This document shows, piece by piece, positions 46,248 to 59,761 of a stretch of 64,000 nucleotides of DNA (the first letter of the stretch is position 1; each line of letters opens with the position of its first letter). The notes under the pieces were generated by a model. That model saw only the letters and a program-made list of their open reading frames with translations. It had not been told where the DNA came from and did no database searches. The DNA is from Acheta domesticus (lineage: Eukaryota > Arthropoda > Insecta > Orthoptera > Gryllidae), in NCBI GenBank assembly GCA_031308135.1, contig JAHLJT010009436.1:122427608-122491607 (forward strand), given 5' to 3'. A program made the translations under genes and the position numbers.

Positions 46248-46330
46248 TGTGCAGGGAAGGCTCTTTCTGAATGAGCAGCTATCGGTATCTTTCACAATCA
46301 ACCTCTTAATTGTGAAGCTCTTATCTCAAT
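46248..46330 (-). promoter_or_regulatory. possible protease promoter elements
   Basis: On the minus strand, TCATTC at 46269-46274 fits the arthropod initiator TCAKTY and would give a ~25-base leader. AGATAA-type GATA sites occur near 46321-46327 and AGATA near 46285. No TATA box stands at the expected place. These are short motifs and could be chance. Confidence 0.25.
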
Positions 46331-46580
46331 ATCTTTATTTGAATCTAATAAATAAGGCTGCATAGATATATGTACCTCACGCCTTACATTTTCTTCAATG
46401 AATTACAAACAAGTTCGATTTCAAGGGATCGTCAATAAAGAAAGCATTTAACTTACATCATCTTATAAAGTTAACAAAATGAACAGGAATCAGACAGGCA
46501 CGTGTAAAATTACTTCATAAAACGTATGTACAAATTTATTTCCCTTGATTTTTCTCAATAAAAATAATTTACTTGATATT

Positions 46581-48144
46581 ACTTTCCCGTCCGTATACAT
46601 AACAATATACGTAGTACAGGGAAAGTTATGTAATGCTCCGCGAAAAAAAGGCGAATTTTCGCCAGAAAAAAATTCATTGTGGAGCCCTGATAACGAAAAA
46701 GTGGATAAAGCCAGTTAAAAAACTTTCCTAACTCGTGGTGTAGCCAGAACCCTTGTTTTGTGGGTCCTTGATACCTAAAAACCAATTGAAAGCAAAACAT
46801 CCGTCTGTCCGTCCATATGTCCTTCAGTCTGTGAACACCATTAGCGCCGAAACCATACGTAGGATGTTTTGTTTTTCAAATTGAAGAAACCCTTGTCGAA
46901 CTGGCTCCACTCCAAGCTTTGAGGTTTTGAAAAAGATTCTATAAAATTTGGGGGTACTTTACATGAAGCCCCCGGACATTTTCAACATTTTCTCAAAAGC
47001 GGCTACAAATGTTTTCTTTAAATTTCTTGTAAGAATTAGTAGAATTCACTTATAAAGGTGACATTGGTCGGATTTTCACGTCTAATTTTCGAAAATTGCA
47101 AAAGTTTCAATTTTTTTCGGCGTCTTCCTACAACCTCAAAATTGAAGATAGAGATTTTTTCTTTCAAATAAAATTTGTTCTCCAAATTGAGCTCTTTCAT
47201 ATGCTGTAAAACATTTTTTGACAATTTTAGTTATTTTTGCCCAATATTGCGTGCATTGTTTGCAATTTTAAAAATTACAAAAACAAGATTTTCTCAAAAA
47301 GTCTCCAATTTTTTTTAACGTTTGGTAAGGATAGTACCTAATGTACTCTATAAAATGACATAAACTCCATAATGCTCAATACTTTTATCTGTTCAAAAAT
47401 TACAAAAATGTAATTTTTTTACTTGTCTCTCACGTCGTTAATATTTACATTAGCGACAATTTGTTCACATTATTATATTAATGAGTACGTGTGCTTCAAA
47501 TAATGTCATAAAGTTTCTCGAAAATTCAACCGTTTTCTGTGAAAAACTCAACCGTTTTCTGATACATTTTCGTATTTTCAGAAACGCTCAAACGCCATTT
47601 TCTTAAAAACGGCTAAATTTTTTTTCCAATTTTTCGAACGGATAATGCGAATTATACTCTTTAATACGACGTAAAGGTAATTTCGGGGTATTTATTTATT
47701 TTTCCCAAAATTACACAAATGTAATTTTTTGAAAGATCTCTCATACGGTTAATATGCACATTTCCAGCAATTTGTAAATACTATTGTATTTGTGAGTAGA
47801 TGTACTCAAAATGACTTCAAATTATGTTTTTCGAAAACTCAAAATTTTTCTGTGTAAAAGAGCTTCAAATTTCGAATTTACAGTAACGCTGAAACGCTGT
47901 GTTCTTAAAAACGGTTCCAATTTTTCAAAGAAAATTTCCATTTAGGACAAGACTTTACTGTTCTTTAATATTAAAAGAATATTTCCGTTCTCCTATTAGG
48001 AAAGGGAAAATGTTAAAAAATGTACTTTGGATGGCGACAGATGCCAGCTGGCAAGAGTATGTATCAAGTCCAAATAGCCAGCCGAGACCAAAGGAAATAG
48101 AAAACTAACACGGAAAAGTCTGTACCATTCTGTAGAACCACTAG
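46581..48144 (+). repeat. full-length HINE-A copy upstream of the protease gene
   Basis: Head ACTTTCCCGTCCGTATACAT at 46581, GTCC/GTCT tract near 46800-46830, end CTAG at 48141-48144. It lies about 330 bp upstream of the protease start codon, in the region where its promoter would be expected. Confidence 0.85.
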
Positions 48145-50450
48145 TGTTGTTATGTTTTAAGTAAACTAGAAGTGCTACTTTCTCTCCCGGATTTTTTACA
48201 CAAAATTATGCGAAAAGTAATTAAATTTTCGAAGAATTGTACGTAATCGTAATATCAATCAAATTATATCTTTAAAGAACAGATTTAATGAACGAAAAAA
48301 ACCCTATCATTGATACTTTATCTTCGATACTTTAGATAGAAGACTCCTAAAAAATTTGAACTTTTGCAACTTTCAGAAAATCACGGTTTTCAATGAACAT
48401 GAGATCTTCATCATTCTCCTAAATGTAACTTAAATACGATGAAGCCATTTTTTGAAAATTTTGAATGTGTAGGGGTTCAATGACTTGACCTTATCCCCAA
48501 AATTAAATTATTTTTTTTTAATTCAAGGGGTCCAGACATCAGCCAGTTCGATTGGGGAATATCAATTTTGGAGAAAATCGTCTAAACGATTTAGCCGCTA
48601 GCGTTGTTCACAGACGGACGGACAGACGTTTTGCCGTCATTCGATTTTTCGGTATCTAGGACCCACAAAACAAGGATTGTGGCTACAGCACGTGTTAGAG
48701 GATTTTCCCCTCTAAATATAGCAACATGATTTATCCACTTTTTTTACTTTCCCGTATACGTACGTATACACGGAGTGATATACGTATTATAGGGAAAGTT
48801 ATGTAATGCTGCGCGAAAAAATGGCCAATTTTCGGCGGAAAAAAATTAATTGCCGGGCCGTGAAAACAAATAAGTGGATAAAACCACTTGCTAAATTAAG
48901 AAAAAAAATCCCCTAACACGTGGTGTAGCCAGAAACCCTGTTTTCTAGGTCCTTGATACCGAAAACCCAATTCAAAGGAAAACGTCCGTCTGTCCGTCCG
49001 TCCGTCCGTCTGTGAACACTGCTAGCGCCTAAACCCTACGTACGATTTGTTCCAAAATAGATATTCCCCGGTCGATCTGATTCTAGTCGAAGCTTGGAGA
49101 TTTTGAAAAAGATTCTTTAAAATTTGGGGGTACATTATATGAAGCCCCCCGGGGATTTTCAACATTTTCTCAAAAACAGCTCCAAATTTTTTCTTTAAAT
49201 TTCTTGTATGAATAGAGTAAAATACACTTTTTAACATGGCATAGGTCCGATTTTCACGTACAGCTCTAAATTTTCGAAAATTGTGAAAGTTTGAATTTTT
49301 TTCGGCGTCTTTCTCCAACTACAAAATTGAAGATAGAGATTTTTTCTTCGAATAAAATTTGTTCTGCATATTAAGTTCTTTAATAAAGGTCATGTAAATG
49401 TTTTTCACAATTTTGGTAGTTTTCGTGCAATATTGCGTGCAATATGTGCAATTTTAAAAAATTACAAAAACAAAAATTTTCTCCAAATTTTTTCTTTAAA
49501 CTTTTGGTAGGGATAGTGGTAAATGTACTCTATCAATGACATAAAAACCATTTTGGTATATCGGTTGGTTTTTTCAAAAATTACAAAAATGTAAATTTTT
49601 TTACTTGTCTCTCGCGTCGTTAATATTTACATTATCGGCGATTTTTTCACATTATTATATTTGCGAGTATATATGCTTTAAATAATGTCAAGTAAAGTTT
49701 CTCGAAAACACTACCGTTTCCTGTGAAAAGTAGCTCAAATTTCGGCATTTTCAGAAATGCTCAAACGCCATTTTCTCGTATATAGCTGCAATTTTTTTCT
49801 TGAAACTTTTGTAACGGATAGTGCTAATTACACTCTTTAGTATAGCGTAAAGTTTATTTTAAGTAATTTTTTTGTTTTTTCAAAAATTACATTACTGAAA
49901 TTTTTTTGAAAGATCTCTCACATCTTTAATATGCACATCACCAGCAATTTGTAAACATTATTATACTTGTGAGTATAAGTGCTTCAAATAACTTCAAATA
50001 AAGTATTTTGAAAACTCAAAAATTTTCTGTGAAAATGAGCTTCAAATTTCTCATTTTTAGTAGTGCTAAAACGCCATTTTCTCTTAAACGGCACATAATT
50101 TTTAAAAGAAAATTGCCATTTACGGCTAGGTTTCTGTGTTCTTTAATATTCTAAAATTAATATTTCCGTTCTACCAGTAGGAAACCGAAAAATTAAGAAA
50201 ATGACAAAAAAATGTACTTTTGGCGGTGATAGATGGTAGCTGGCAAGAAAGAGTATGTCGCAATTCCGAATAGCTAGCGAAGACCCAAGGAAATAGAAAA
50301 CTAATACGGGAAAGTCTGTGCCATTCTGTAGCACCATTAGTTTTACCAGGGCCCAATAAAAAGAGTTTTCTGCCGAAAATTCGCCGGTTTTTTTTCGCGC
50401 AACATTACATAACTTTTTGTCTACTTCGTAGGGAGAAAGTAAAGTAGTGA
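48145..50450 (-). repeat. HINE-B 5' part, minus strand, split by HINE-A
   Basis: 48145-48745 and 50341-50450 read together as an inverted HINE-B head and leader (GCTAGCGTTGTTCACAGACGG tract, then ATTTATCCAC and CCAGGGCCC...GCAACATTACATAAC). The split point is a T run. Confidence 0.75.
48746..50340 (+). repeat. full-length HINE-A copy nested in HINE-B
   Basis: Palindromic head at 48746, GTCC/GTCT tract near 48985-49010, tail ATACGGGAAAGT and final ATTAG at 50336-50340. It splits an inverted HINE-B leader within a T run without duplication. It closely resembles the copy at 61964-63556. Confidence 0.9.
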
Positions 50451-51157
50451 TGCTAAAACAGTACGTACTTTCTCGCCATTAGTAATGGCCATGTCATAAT
50501 ATTTATACCACAATTTCTCTACAAATTAACACATCTTTGTCATTCTTTTTTGTAAAACTCATTTGAAATCGTAGAACATTTGGAACGGAAATTCGTTTCA
50601 AGCAATATATTTTTTATTGACAAGTTTGGATACACATTTCGCCTATTAATAATAAAATGAAATATGCAGAAATATACAAATTCTAACTTACGTAGCACCC
50701 AACTGCGTAACAACACCATTCATTTTACGTTCACAAAGCGCAGTAAATTGGGAGCGGGCTACTCTGTCGCCAAATTACACAAAAAATACTCATATTAAAA
50801 AAACTCAACGTGACCTTATATGAATATTTTTGATAAACACATTTCATTAAGAAAAAATGCATTTTCATAATTGTGGCTCTAGTAAGACGCCGAAAAATGT
50901 TTGAATTTTTTCAACTTTCGAAAAATCAGATTTTTTAACCAACATGAGACCTGCACCATTTTCTTAAACGCCCTACAGACTATCTGTAAACATATTTGTC
51001 CCGGCGCGGACTATAGACAATTAACTTTTCGCCTAGCAGGGCGCTCCTTGTGTAAACTAGGAGCTTCCCGCCGATTTAGGCACACCCTGGTATTGCAGTG
51101 GATTATGGAGATCACAATATGAATTTTAAACTCATACCTATTAAGCCCACTTAAAAA
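50451..51157 (-). repeat. HINE-B body fragments, minus strand
   Basis: From about 50690 to 51000 the sequence is the inverse of HINE-B body (AAGCGCAGTAAATT..., GACGCCGAAAAATG...). 50451-50690 and 51000-51157 are unassigned. Confidence 0.55.
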
Positions 51158-51293
51158 CTAGTGGTGCTACAACAGCACATACTTTCCCGTGTTATTGGAC
51201 GGAGCTACGTAGAATTAAATTATTGCACATTCTCCCCTACTAACATATTAGCCATTATTTGAAAACGTCCAATTCAACCAAGAAGCGATCAAC

Positions 51294-51576
51294 CACGGTG
51301 TAAGATACATAGGTGTGCTAACTAGTCGACTTTGGGGCAAATTTTCTGAAGCCAGTTCCTCGCTTATCCGCACGATCGGTTTGGGTCGCGGGGTAAGATA
51401 TACATCTTAAGATGACATCTTAAACCGTGGCTGTTACATATTACACGACCAATCACAGCTTTGCCCAAATGACACCCAAAGATCGCAGCACTTGTATGCG
51501 AGAACTGTGAGAACTAGCCTCACATAAGGTTCAGTTTTAGACTGGGAATGAACACATCTATATATCTTACAAAATG
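51294..51576. mobile_element. second copy of the HINE-B MITE
   Basis: Ends CACGGTGTAAGATA and its partner CATTTTGTAAGATATA, flanked by CGATCAAC / CGAACAAT. Same site in HINE-B as the MITE at 12430-12731. Confidence 0.7.
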
Positions 51577-51877
51577 CGAACAATTCACTGTTTCCATCGC
51601 AGTGTTGTCAAAACTATGTGAATTCCACAACTGCATAAAAATATAGTACACGTTTTGTAAACTTGTATTGGAAACAGAAATCTGATATCAAGTTCTAGCA
51701 AGTCACAACAATGAGACGTGATTTACAGAAATTCGCGACAGAGGAACGGAATTCAATTGTTGCGTTCCCTGCATTGTCGATACTCTCTTAAACAGCTAGC
51801 AAATTTTATTTCCAATATTTCAAAATAAACAATTTCAAAAATGTTAATGTGTAAATGTATAACTAAAAGGTCGAATG

Positions 51878-52992
51878 TGTGATATACAAAATGGCGGGTC
51901 AAACATTCGACGGTATACGCCAGAGCCTCGCGGTGCATGGAGCATAGACGTTGCCATGGGATTGTTGATTTTGAGCAGGGGGGAGAAAAACAATTGGGAC
52001 GTCACTTTCGTAGGCCGTGGTGTGAAAGAAGCTCTCTCTTGATCTAGACTCCGAGGTGAACACATCGTCTGATAAGTACGCGGAAGATTTGATAGTTACG
52101 TTATGCTATAATACAGCTGCGTAATATTTATCAGAACATTGACGTGTGACATTAATTAACTGAATCAATTCGGGTGGAACTGTTCACATTAATTATTGAC
52201 AAAAAAACTTTATTTGGCAAAAATAATCTAGTTCGTGGGATTTATCATCAACTTTAATTGAAGAACTGTAAATAAGACGTTAATTAAATATAAACAAGAC
52301 AGACACTGCAAATTATGTCCGCAATGCCGTGGCGGAACAAATTAATTTAAAAATAGGATTAGCAAAGAATACTTAGCTAGCAGATATTTTATTTGTTTTC
52401 GATTTAAGTTCCCGGGTAGGCGCACATCTGTTGCGCAGTTTTAGGAAAAATTATCTCCAGATTCCAGGGTAGCTGTAGATGATAGTTACATATAGATGTT
52501 ATAGAAGGAACGCAGAAGCATCAAGCAGATGACATCGGGTCCAGCCCAGCCGAGTGAAGATTGGAAAACGACGTGGAAGCACAGGTTGGTTTCTTCGGGG
52601 CGACATCCAGACGACCAACAAGAGAGCACAGGGGTATTTTATTTGCTAACGATCGTTCAAATTCAATTTAAAGGCCATGACCCCAAATAATAATGTTATT
52701 GTTACATTGATAAATAGGAATTTCGAAACGAAATCAGTCAAATACTTGAATAAATAATGTTCTGTTTTTCAAACTGATTAAAAGGATTATTATTGTGCAA
52801 CATAGCACGTTATTAGTGCAACTATTCCAGAATCAAAAGATAAAACTTTCAGATTTCGCGCTTTCGGAGAGCGGATCCAGTGGCAATTTTGCTGATCACA
52901 GGTAAGCAAATTGTCATCGAACGGAAGACCCCCAACGACAGAGTATATAAATGTATATAGTTTTTAATAATTAATTAGAAACCACTGTTTCA
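51878..52992. mobile_element. probable solo LTR
   Basis: A 1.1-kb insertion in HINE-B that starts TGTGATATAC and ends GTTTCA (TG...CA), flanked by AATG on both sides (51874-51877 and 52993-52996). The full HINE-B copy at 12.1 kb reads straight through this point. No coding sequence or primer-binding site. The LTR reading rests on the TG/CA ends and 4-bp duplication only. Confidence 0.45.
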
Positions 52993-53203
52993 AATGTAAG
53001 AAATGAACAAAGAAATAATATACAAATTGCAAATTCTAATTTACGACGCATCCAGATGTCCGAAGCGCTGTACATTTACAGCGGACTGTTATGTTTGTCA
53101 CAAAATTATAGAAAAACTACTCGTATTTTGAAAAAATTAAGTATGACCTTATTTGAAGATATAGTTTAGATAAATACATTTAACTGAGAAAAATTGTATT
53201 TTT

Positions 53204-54654
53204 ACTTTCCCGTATACGTACGTATATACGGAGTAATATATGGGAAAGTTATGTAATGCTGCGGAAAATCGATTTCGAGATTTCAACAGAAATACACGTT
53301 TTGGGGTCCCCTGATACCGAAAAAGTGGGTATTTTCAAAATGTCCGTCTGTCTGACCGTCTGTGAACAAAATGTATATTCCCTGGTCGATCTGCGCCTCG
53401 ATTTTGAGAAACTTTCTTCAAAATTTGAGGGTACTTTACATGAAGACCCCCGGACACTTTCAAAATTTTCTCAAAAACGGCTCAAAATTTTTTCTTTACA
53501 TTTCTTGTAAGAATAGAGTAAAATACACTTATTAAGGTGGCGTAGGTCCCATTTCACGGTACACTCTGAATTTTCGAAAATTGCCGAAGTTTGAAATTTT
53601 TTCGGCGTCTTCCTAGAACTACAAAATTGAAGATAGAGATTTTTCCTTCAAATAAAATTGTTGTCCAAGGTGAGTTCCTTCATTAAAGTCACATTTTTTT
53701 GAAAATTTTACTACTTTTTGTGCAATATTGCACGCAATATTTGAAATTTTAAAAAATTACAAAAAAACGATTTTATCAAAAACGGCTTCAAAGTTTTGCT
53801 TTAAACTTTTGGTAGAGATAGTGCTAAATGTGTTCTCTGAGATGACATTAACGTCATATTCCTCAATTCTTTTGTTTTTTCAAAAATTGCAAAAATGTAG
53901 TTTTTTTGACTTGTCTCTCAAGTTGTTAATATTTACATTAGCGGCGATTTGATCACATTATTATATTAATGAGTACATATGCTGTAAATAATGACAAGTA
54001 AAGTTTCTCGAAATTTGAGTAGTTTTCTGTGAAAAGTAGCTCAAATTTGCGCATTTTCAGAAACGCTCAAACGCCATTTTCTCAAAAATGGTTTCAAATT
54101 TTTTGTTCAAACTTTTCGAACGGATAGTGCTATTTGCACTCTTTAATATGGCGTAAAGTTAATTTTGGGGTATTTTTTAGTTTTTTCAAATTTATTTTTG
54201 AAAGTTCTCTCATACGGTTAAAATGCACCTTTCCAGCAATTTGTAAACACTACTGAATTTGTAAGTGTAAGTGCTTCAAATGACTTCAAATGAAGTTTTT
54301 CGAAAAAAGAGCTTCAAATTTTCTGTAAAAAAAAGAGCTTCAAATTTCGCATTTACAGTAGCGCTTAAACGCCATGTTGTTGAAACGGCTCCAAATGTTT
54401 CAACGAAAATTGCCATTTAGGGCAAGGTTTAATTGTTTTTTTATGTTATTAAAATAATAGTTTTGTTCTACTATTGGAAAACCGAAAACTTAAGAAAATG
54501 TCGAAAAAATGTGGGCGATAGATGTAGTCGAAAAAATGTTGGGCGGCGATAGATGGCAGCTGTCAAGAGTATTGGCAAGTCCGAAAAGCTAGCCGAGACC
54601 AAACGAAACAGAAAACTAATACGGGAAAGTCTGTGCCATTTGTGGCACCATTAG
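53204..54654 (+). repeat. HINE-A copy nested in HINE-B
   Basis: Head ACTTTCCCGTATACGTACGT at 53204 (palindrome shortened), a short GTCTGTCTGACC tract near 53342, four body units, tail ACGGGAAAGT and final ATTAG. A small local duplication ('gtcgaaaaaatgt') occurs near 54500. Confidence 0.85.
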
Positions 54655-55296
54655 TTTTTAATGTTGGAAGTCCCAGTCATGTAAAGTACCCTCCGAAATT
54701 AAAATATCGGTTTCAAATTCAAGGAGCCGCGACATCAGCCAGGTTGTTTGGGGAATGTCAGTTTTGAAGAAACTCGGCAGAACGATTTGGCCGCTAGCAT
54801 TGTTCACAGACGGACGGATGGACAGACTGACTTTTTGCCGTCAATCGATTTTTCGGACCTACAAAATACATGGATTTTGGCTATACCACGAGATAGAGGA
54901 TTTTCCCTAAATTTAGCAACTGGATTTATCCACTTTTTCGTCTCCTGGGCCCTGCATAAGAGTTTTTCTGTCGAAAATTCGCGTTTTTTCGAGCAGCATT
55001 ACATAACTTTCTCTCTACTTCGTAGGGAGAAACTAAAAATGATATAATTGAATAATCATGATGTATTTTATTAATCACAAGAAGGCAGTGGTGCCAATTT
55101 GACAATGAGTCTTTTGTACAGACCTGAGGTAGTGCGAATTGTGACGACCCGAACCAATTCATCTCGGGCGGGGTGAATTTGACGAATAACGTCAGCGACC
55201 CATGGTAGGGGAGGAATATTGCCAACGTTGAGGAGCACAACTGAACCAATTTCCAGATTAGGATGACGAGAGGACCAAATGGTTCTCTACTGCAGT

Positions 55297-58204
55297 CAGG
55301 CGTGGATCCAACGAGGGGTCACGGGGGTCATGACCCCCCCAAAATGATGAACTATCACAATTTTGTGTGTGAAAATTTTGTGAGAAACGTATCTTTAAAA
55401 AAACCTCCGAGAATCTAATAACCTTTCCAGTGCCCCTTTAGACTCGGGACTGATGAAGACGTTTTTTGAGACATTTTCAGAGAATTCTAGAAATTTCTAA
55501 AAATGTAGTAGTGCTGAAACTAATACATTTTTTATGAAAATTGGAATTTTTTGTGTATAAAAACATACGTGTGTTCATGATAGCTTTAAATACATTTTTA
55601 GTATAAAGAAATATTTCTAAATAAGTAACATATCTAAAGTCGCAATCAAATACACTGCGCGTTACTAGGGTTGCCAACTTAATGTGAATATTTGTCAGTA
55701 ATTGAACAAGAGCATTGTGAAACAAAGTGACTTCAACACGTGGACTCAGCTTAAAAGTCACAACTGTTGTTCAAAGGGAATAGAACTAGCTAAACGTAGT
55801 AATAATAATGGTATTATACAAAATTGGGATCAATCTTACTTTCAGATATTTGTTAGAATTTAGTTTCGATGATACAATCCAATTGAGTATCGAAACTCTT
55901 ATCTAACTCAATGTTTATTTAACCAAAAATGCTTAATGTAATCAGTAACGGCGAACCTAATTTGATCATTGAAGTCTGACGCCAGTTCTGGTTTTGTAAG
56001 AATGTAAAATGCCGCTTTCAGCACAAGTTAAGGCTATCAACACGGGGTAGTGGTTAAGATTTGTCGAATATAATTAGTTAGAGAATTTTAGTTCGGCTGA
56101 TGAGCGAGTCTGTCGCCTAAAATACGGTGGCGAAGCTAGTCATACAGTTGGGTATTCTGAAAATCTTATCTTCCATTTTTTTGTAAATTAGCTCCATTCA
56201 TCGTTTTTTTATTCAAGAAAAACGTCAATAATTTGTTCTTTAAAACTGTCGTTTCTGAACGGTTACTTTCCCATGAAATTTCTCAGGAATGTAATCATAT
56301 TCCTTTCACATTATGCTGTAAATAAAGGGAAAGCTAGACTGAGTTGTATCAACCAAACCGTCTCTTGATAATTTTTTTAGACCAATTTGCCTAATAAATA
56401 CTTCAGCAAAAAAAACTGCAGCCATGTATTTTTCATGATCAATGTATACATTTGTGAGTTCATTTCGAGGCTGCTAACTGTCAAGGAATGATTTTTTTTT
56501 ATTAGGAAAGAAAACTTTTCTGAACAAAAGGACGCTTTGAAGGTGGAAAACTGCTTTTCGTCAAGAAATTCAATAAAATGAGTCTTCAAAATCTTGAAAC
56601 CTGTAGTCCATCTGACTCACTACTGTATCAGTAATTTTAAAAGACACCATTTTGTATCTTTCAATAATTCTCACCCTAAAGGTTCATTCATTGTCATTTC
56701 AGCTTTGATGGAGATTTCAATAGTCTCTTCATATCTAACACGATATATTACTACGTATCGTTCCCTATGCTTATCTATCCCTATGGCGTATTACTTGACT
56801 CATGATTCCGCATTGTTGAACGAAAACTGCATTTCGATATCGTTAACCGTTTAGAAGTTATGAGACTGGCGCATAGTCAGTGGGACATTGTCTGCAACAT
56901 TATATATTTAGCTTCATTAATTGTTTCATGAAGAAAACACCAACAAAAACCACACAAATGGCACACAAACAACTCTACTTTCCCACGTCACGTAATGAGG
57001 TGAATTTGCCTGGTCGAAACGTGGGCGTGCAATCGCTGTACAAATCCGTGCCTGCCGAGAGCCTAGGCTCCAGCTGGGCTGTGTGCCCAGTGAATGCAAG
57101 TGAAAGAGAGAGCGCGCGCTCTCTTGTGAGCATTCGCGGTAGAGCCAGCCGGTGTCTATCCACTGCACAGCTACCAGCTCCAATCTCTCAGCGGTCCTGC
57201 TAATTCCCTCACGCGTAAGCGGGGAAAAGGAGGCTCCCAGATTACCCTTCAGCTTCGCCACTGCTAAAAGATATTATTTGAATGTTCGGTTCGGCTGATG
57301 AGTGAGGATAGAGTCTGACGCCTAACATATCTTATTTCAATGTTTTGCTGTCGCTGAGTCCGAAGGGAAGTATTGCAATGATATTATTTTATTGGGGTTT
57401 CAATTGTACAACGCAACTTGGCAATGCAGAAGGAATCAGATCAGTTATTTGCTATTTATTAATTGTTGCATTAAATTAAATTTATTAGATGTTTGCATGT
57501 CTTGGTGTAGTGCTCCCCAAAATTATATCGAAGTTTAGAACATAGTTATAGAAGAACCGCCTTTGAAGGAGATTCAAAATGTTGTGTAAATGTATAATAT
57601 ACGAAAGAGCACTACAAAAGAAAAAATGTAAGAACAGGAACAATGAAAATGAGAAAAATAATAGTGAGAAAAAATAAAAATATAATTTAGTTTATTTATT
57701 TATTATACGCATGTATTTATTAATTATAATAATTTATCAATAATATATATTTCGGTTGTTTTTTTTCATTACACACATTGACATGTTTCCTCACAAATTG
57801 TTTCATATTGCATCTAATGAAAGTTATTTTTGCTAATTTGAAAATTGTTGATAGTTTTATAAATTTTCATCTTTTAAAACAAATGTACCGAATAAAATTG
57901 GCATATTTTTGTGTGCAGAATTCGACTCTGCAACAGAAATTGGGGGTTTAAAATTACAAAGTTACCCCCGCCTCACCCCCAGGGGATAGGGTGAGGATCG
58001 TAACAGTAACCTGATTGATACCTGATATGTTATTATTGGTAAATTGAATTTCTAATATATTTAAGTATAATAAAGTCAATGTGATATACATATAACATAG
58101 TCAAATATATGTTATTACATTCTGTACCCTCCTCCCTTTTCGAAATAAATGCACTTCAGTCTTAACCTGACCCCTCCCAACAGAGAAGTCTGGATCCGCG
58201 CCTG
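55297..58204. mobile_element. hAT element (family 3), copy B
   Basis: Inverted ends CAGGCGTGGATCCAACG and CAGGCGCGGATCCAG, flanked by ACTGCAGT / TCTGCAGT (55289-55296 and 58205-58212). It splits a BEL/Pao gene and is homologous throughout to copy A at 33308-36378, including the nested family-4 element. The MTFKLSP frame is at 55477-55761. Confidence 0.85.
56125..57263. mobile_element. nested hAT-like element (family 4), copy B
   Basis: Ends CGGTGGCGAAGCTAG and CAGTGGCGAAGCTGAAG, flanked by CTAAAATA / CTAAAAGA (56117-56124 and 57264-57271). Same insertion as in copy A. Confidence 0.75.
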
Positions 58205-58560
58205 TCTGCAGTGATAATCACGAGACCACACGTCATAGCACACTGCTGAGACGCTGAATGAACTCTCATTTCGCGCGAAAGATACGACCTGTAAAGTCAG
58301 GTGACGGCGACAAAGTGAACTGTCGACCAATTAGAAAATGCCCAACTAAGAGGAAGTGAAAATCATCAGCATCTTCAGTTCAAGATTCAAGGGGTCCAGA
58401 ATTCAAAACCACCTCGGTCTGATTCTGTAAAGTTGCTAGTTCCTCAAATGTAAACATTCGGAGAGGGGTCATTCGCCTCAAGTGGTGCTTAACACTTTTA
58501 GCTGCACTTTCATAAGCCTCCCATGTGGAGTGCGCGTGTCGGAACAAAATGCCATTTGAT

Positions 58561-58799
58561 ACTTATTTGTGAAATGTCCCTAATAAGCAAAGTTGCTATG
58601 AAGCAATGTCCATATGCCGTACCTCTACACCCCTAATAAATATGCTATGTTCATTTTCTCAAAAGGAAAAAAAATTAAAGAAAACCAAATGCCCATTTTA
58701 TATATTTACTACGACGTCATTTTATGTCGATTAAAGTGGCCAAGGTTTTGATATAGTTATAACAATTCGACATTTTAGTACATGTTTTTGTTGAGCTAT
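58561..58799. other. unassigned flank of the piggyBac element
   Basis: AT-rich; no gene recognised. Confidence 0.4.
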
Positions 58800-59761
58800 T
58801 TAACCCTGCTGCGTCGTTCATGTTGCCTGCACACATAAGGCGTTCGGGTCTAAAACGACCCGTTAGGTTTATACCACTCGTAAATTGCATATAAATGAAA
58901 ATATACACTTAATATCACATGAAACATTTATTTTGAATATTAAATGTGCAAACTATACAAAAGAAAACCAAAAGTGAAATTATTTATGAGAACGAACAGA
59001 CTATTTGGTTTTATGCTCTCGAATTCTTAACAAAGCATGTTATACAATACATAGCCAATTTTATTTGTAACATTGTGTGCATATTTGTACCAGGTGTTTC
59101 TTGCATAGTTTGAGGACTTATTGTCAGTTTTTGTACACAAAAAAAACATCTGCTTCTTTTTCTAGAGTCAGTTGACATTGAGGACTCTTGATGTTCAGGA
59201 TTTGGAGTTTTTAGTTTTTGAACAATTTCTTTTGCAGCATTTGTTCTTGGAAGAACGGTTCTTCTTTTTATATGATCTCTAACGATTAGTTTTGCTTTTG
59301 GTCGTGTAGCAAGTAAGTGATTTGTCCAGGGTGTCGACAGCACCTTTAATTTTATTGTAATCAATAATAATTGCCGGTTTCTTCCTTCTTTCAAAAGACA
59401 CTTCTTTCTCTTGGTGCAATGTACTTTGTAATATAACACATTTATTGGATTTTTCTGGAAGATAAGAAACCAAACAAGTATCAGAAGTAAAAGCAGATTT
59501 TGAAGATATCTTTGGTACATTTTTTGTTTGAAGTAATTCTGGTGGAATTGAGCCTTTGTTCCTTTTCATTGTACCATTCATAGTAATACTGTGTTTGAGT
59601 AACACTTGCTCGAAGTCATAAAAAGTAAAATTATTATCGCATGTTATATTGTGACTCTTTAGTCCATAGGTCAAATCCATGACGACCCTCAAACCCTGAT
59701 TTTTACTCTTCCTTCCCCAGGTGGCATTCCTAGATAGGGCTGCATATTCCACACGTATGAC

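Larger units (their letters stand above)
51158..55030 (-). repeat. HINE-B copy, minus strand, carrying three insertions
   Basis: It starts at the inverted tail (CTAGTGGTGCTACAACAGCA) and ends in an inverted head near 54980-55030. It is interrupted by a MITE (51294-51576), an LTR-like element (51878-52992) and a HINE-A copy (53204-54654). Part of the body near the HINE-A insertion is missing. Confidence 0.75.
55071..58560 (-). pseudogene. BEL/Pao retrotransposon integrase/DUF5641 fragment, split by hAT
   Basis: The minus strand from ~58560 reads HSTWEAYESAAKSVKHHLRR, then FEELATLQNQTEVVLNSGPL and, after a frame change, GHFLIGRQFTLSP (58310). This is the C-terminal integrase region of BEL/Pao Pol. 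It is interrupted by hAT copy B and resumes at ~55288 with WSSRHPNLEIG, IPPLPWVADVIRQIHPARDE and VRVVTIRTTSGLY (DUF5641), ending in a stop at 55071. No LTR or upstream pol is present. The fragment is dead. Confidence 0.8.
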
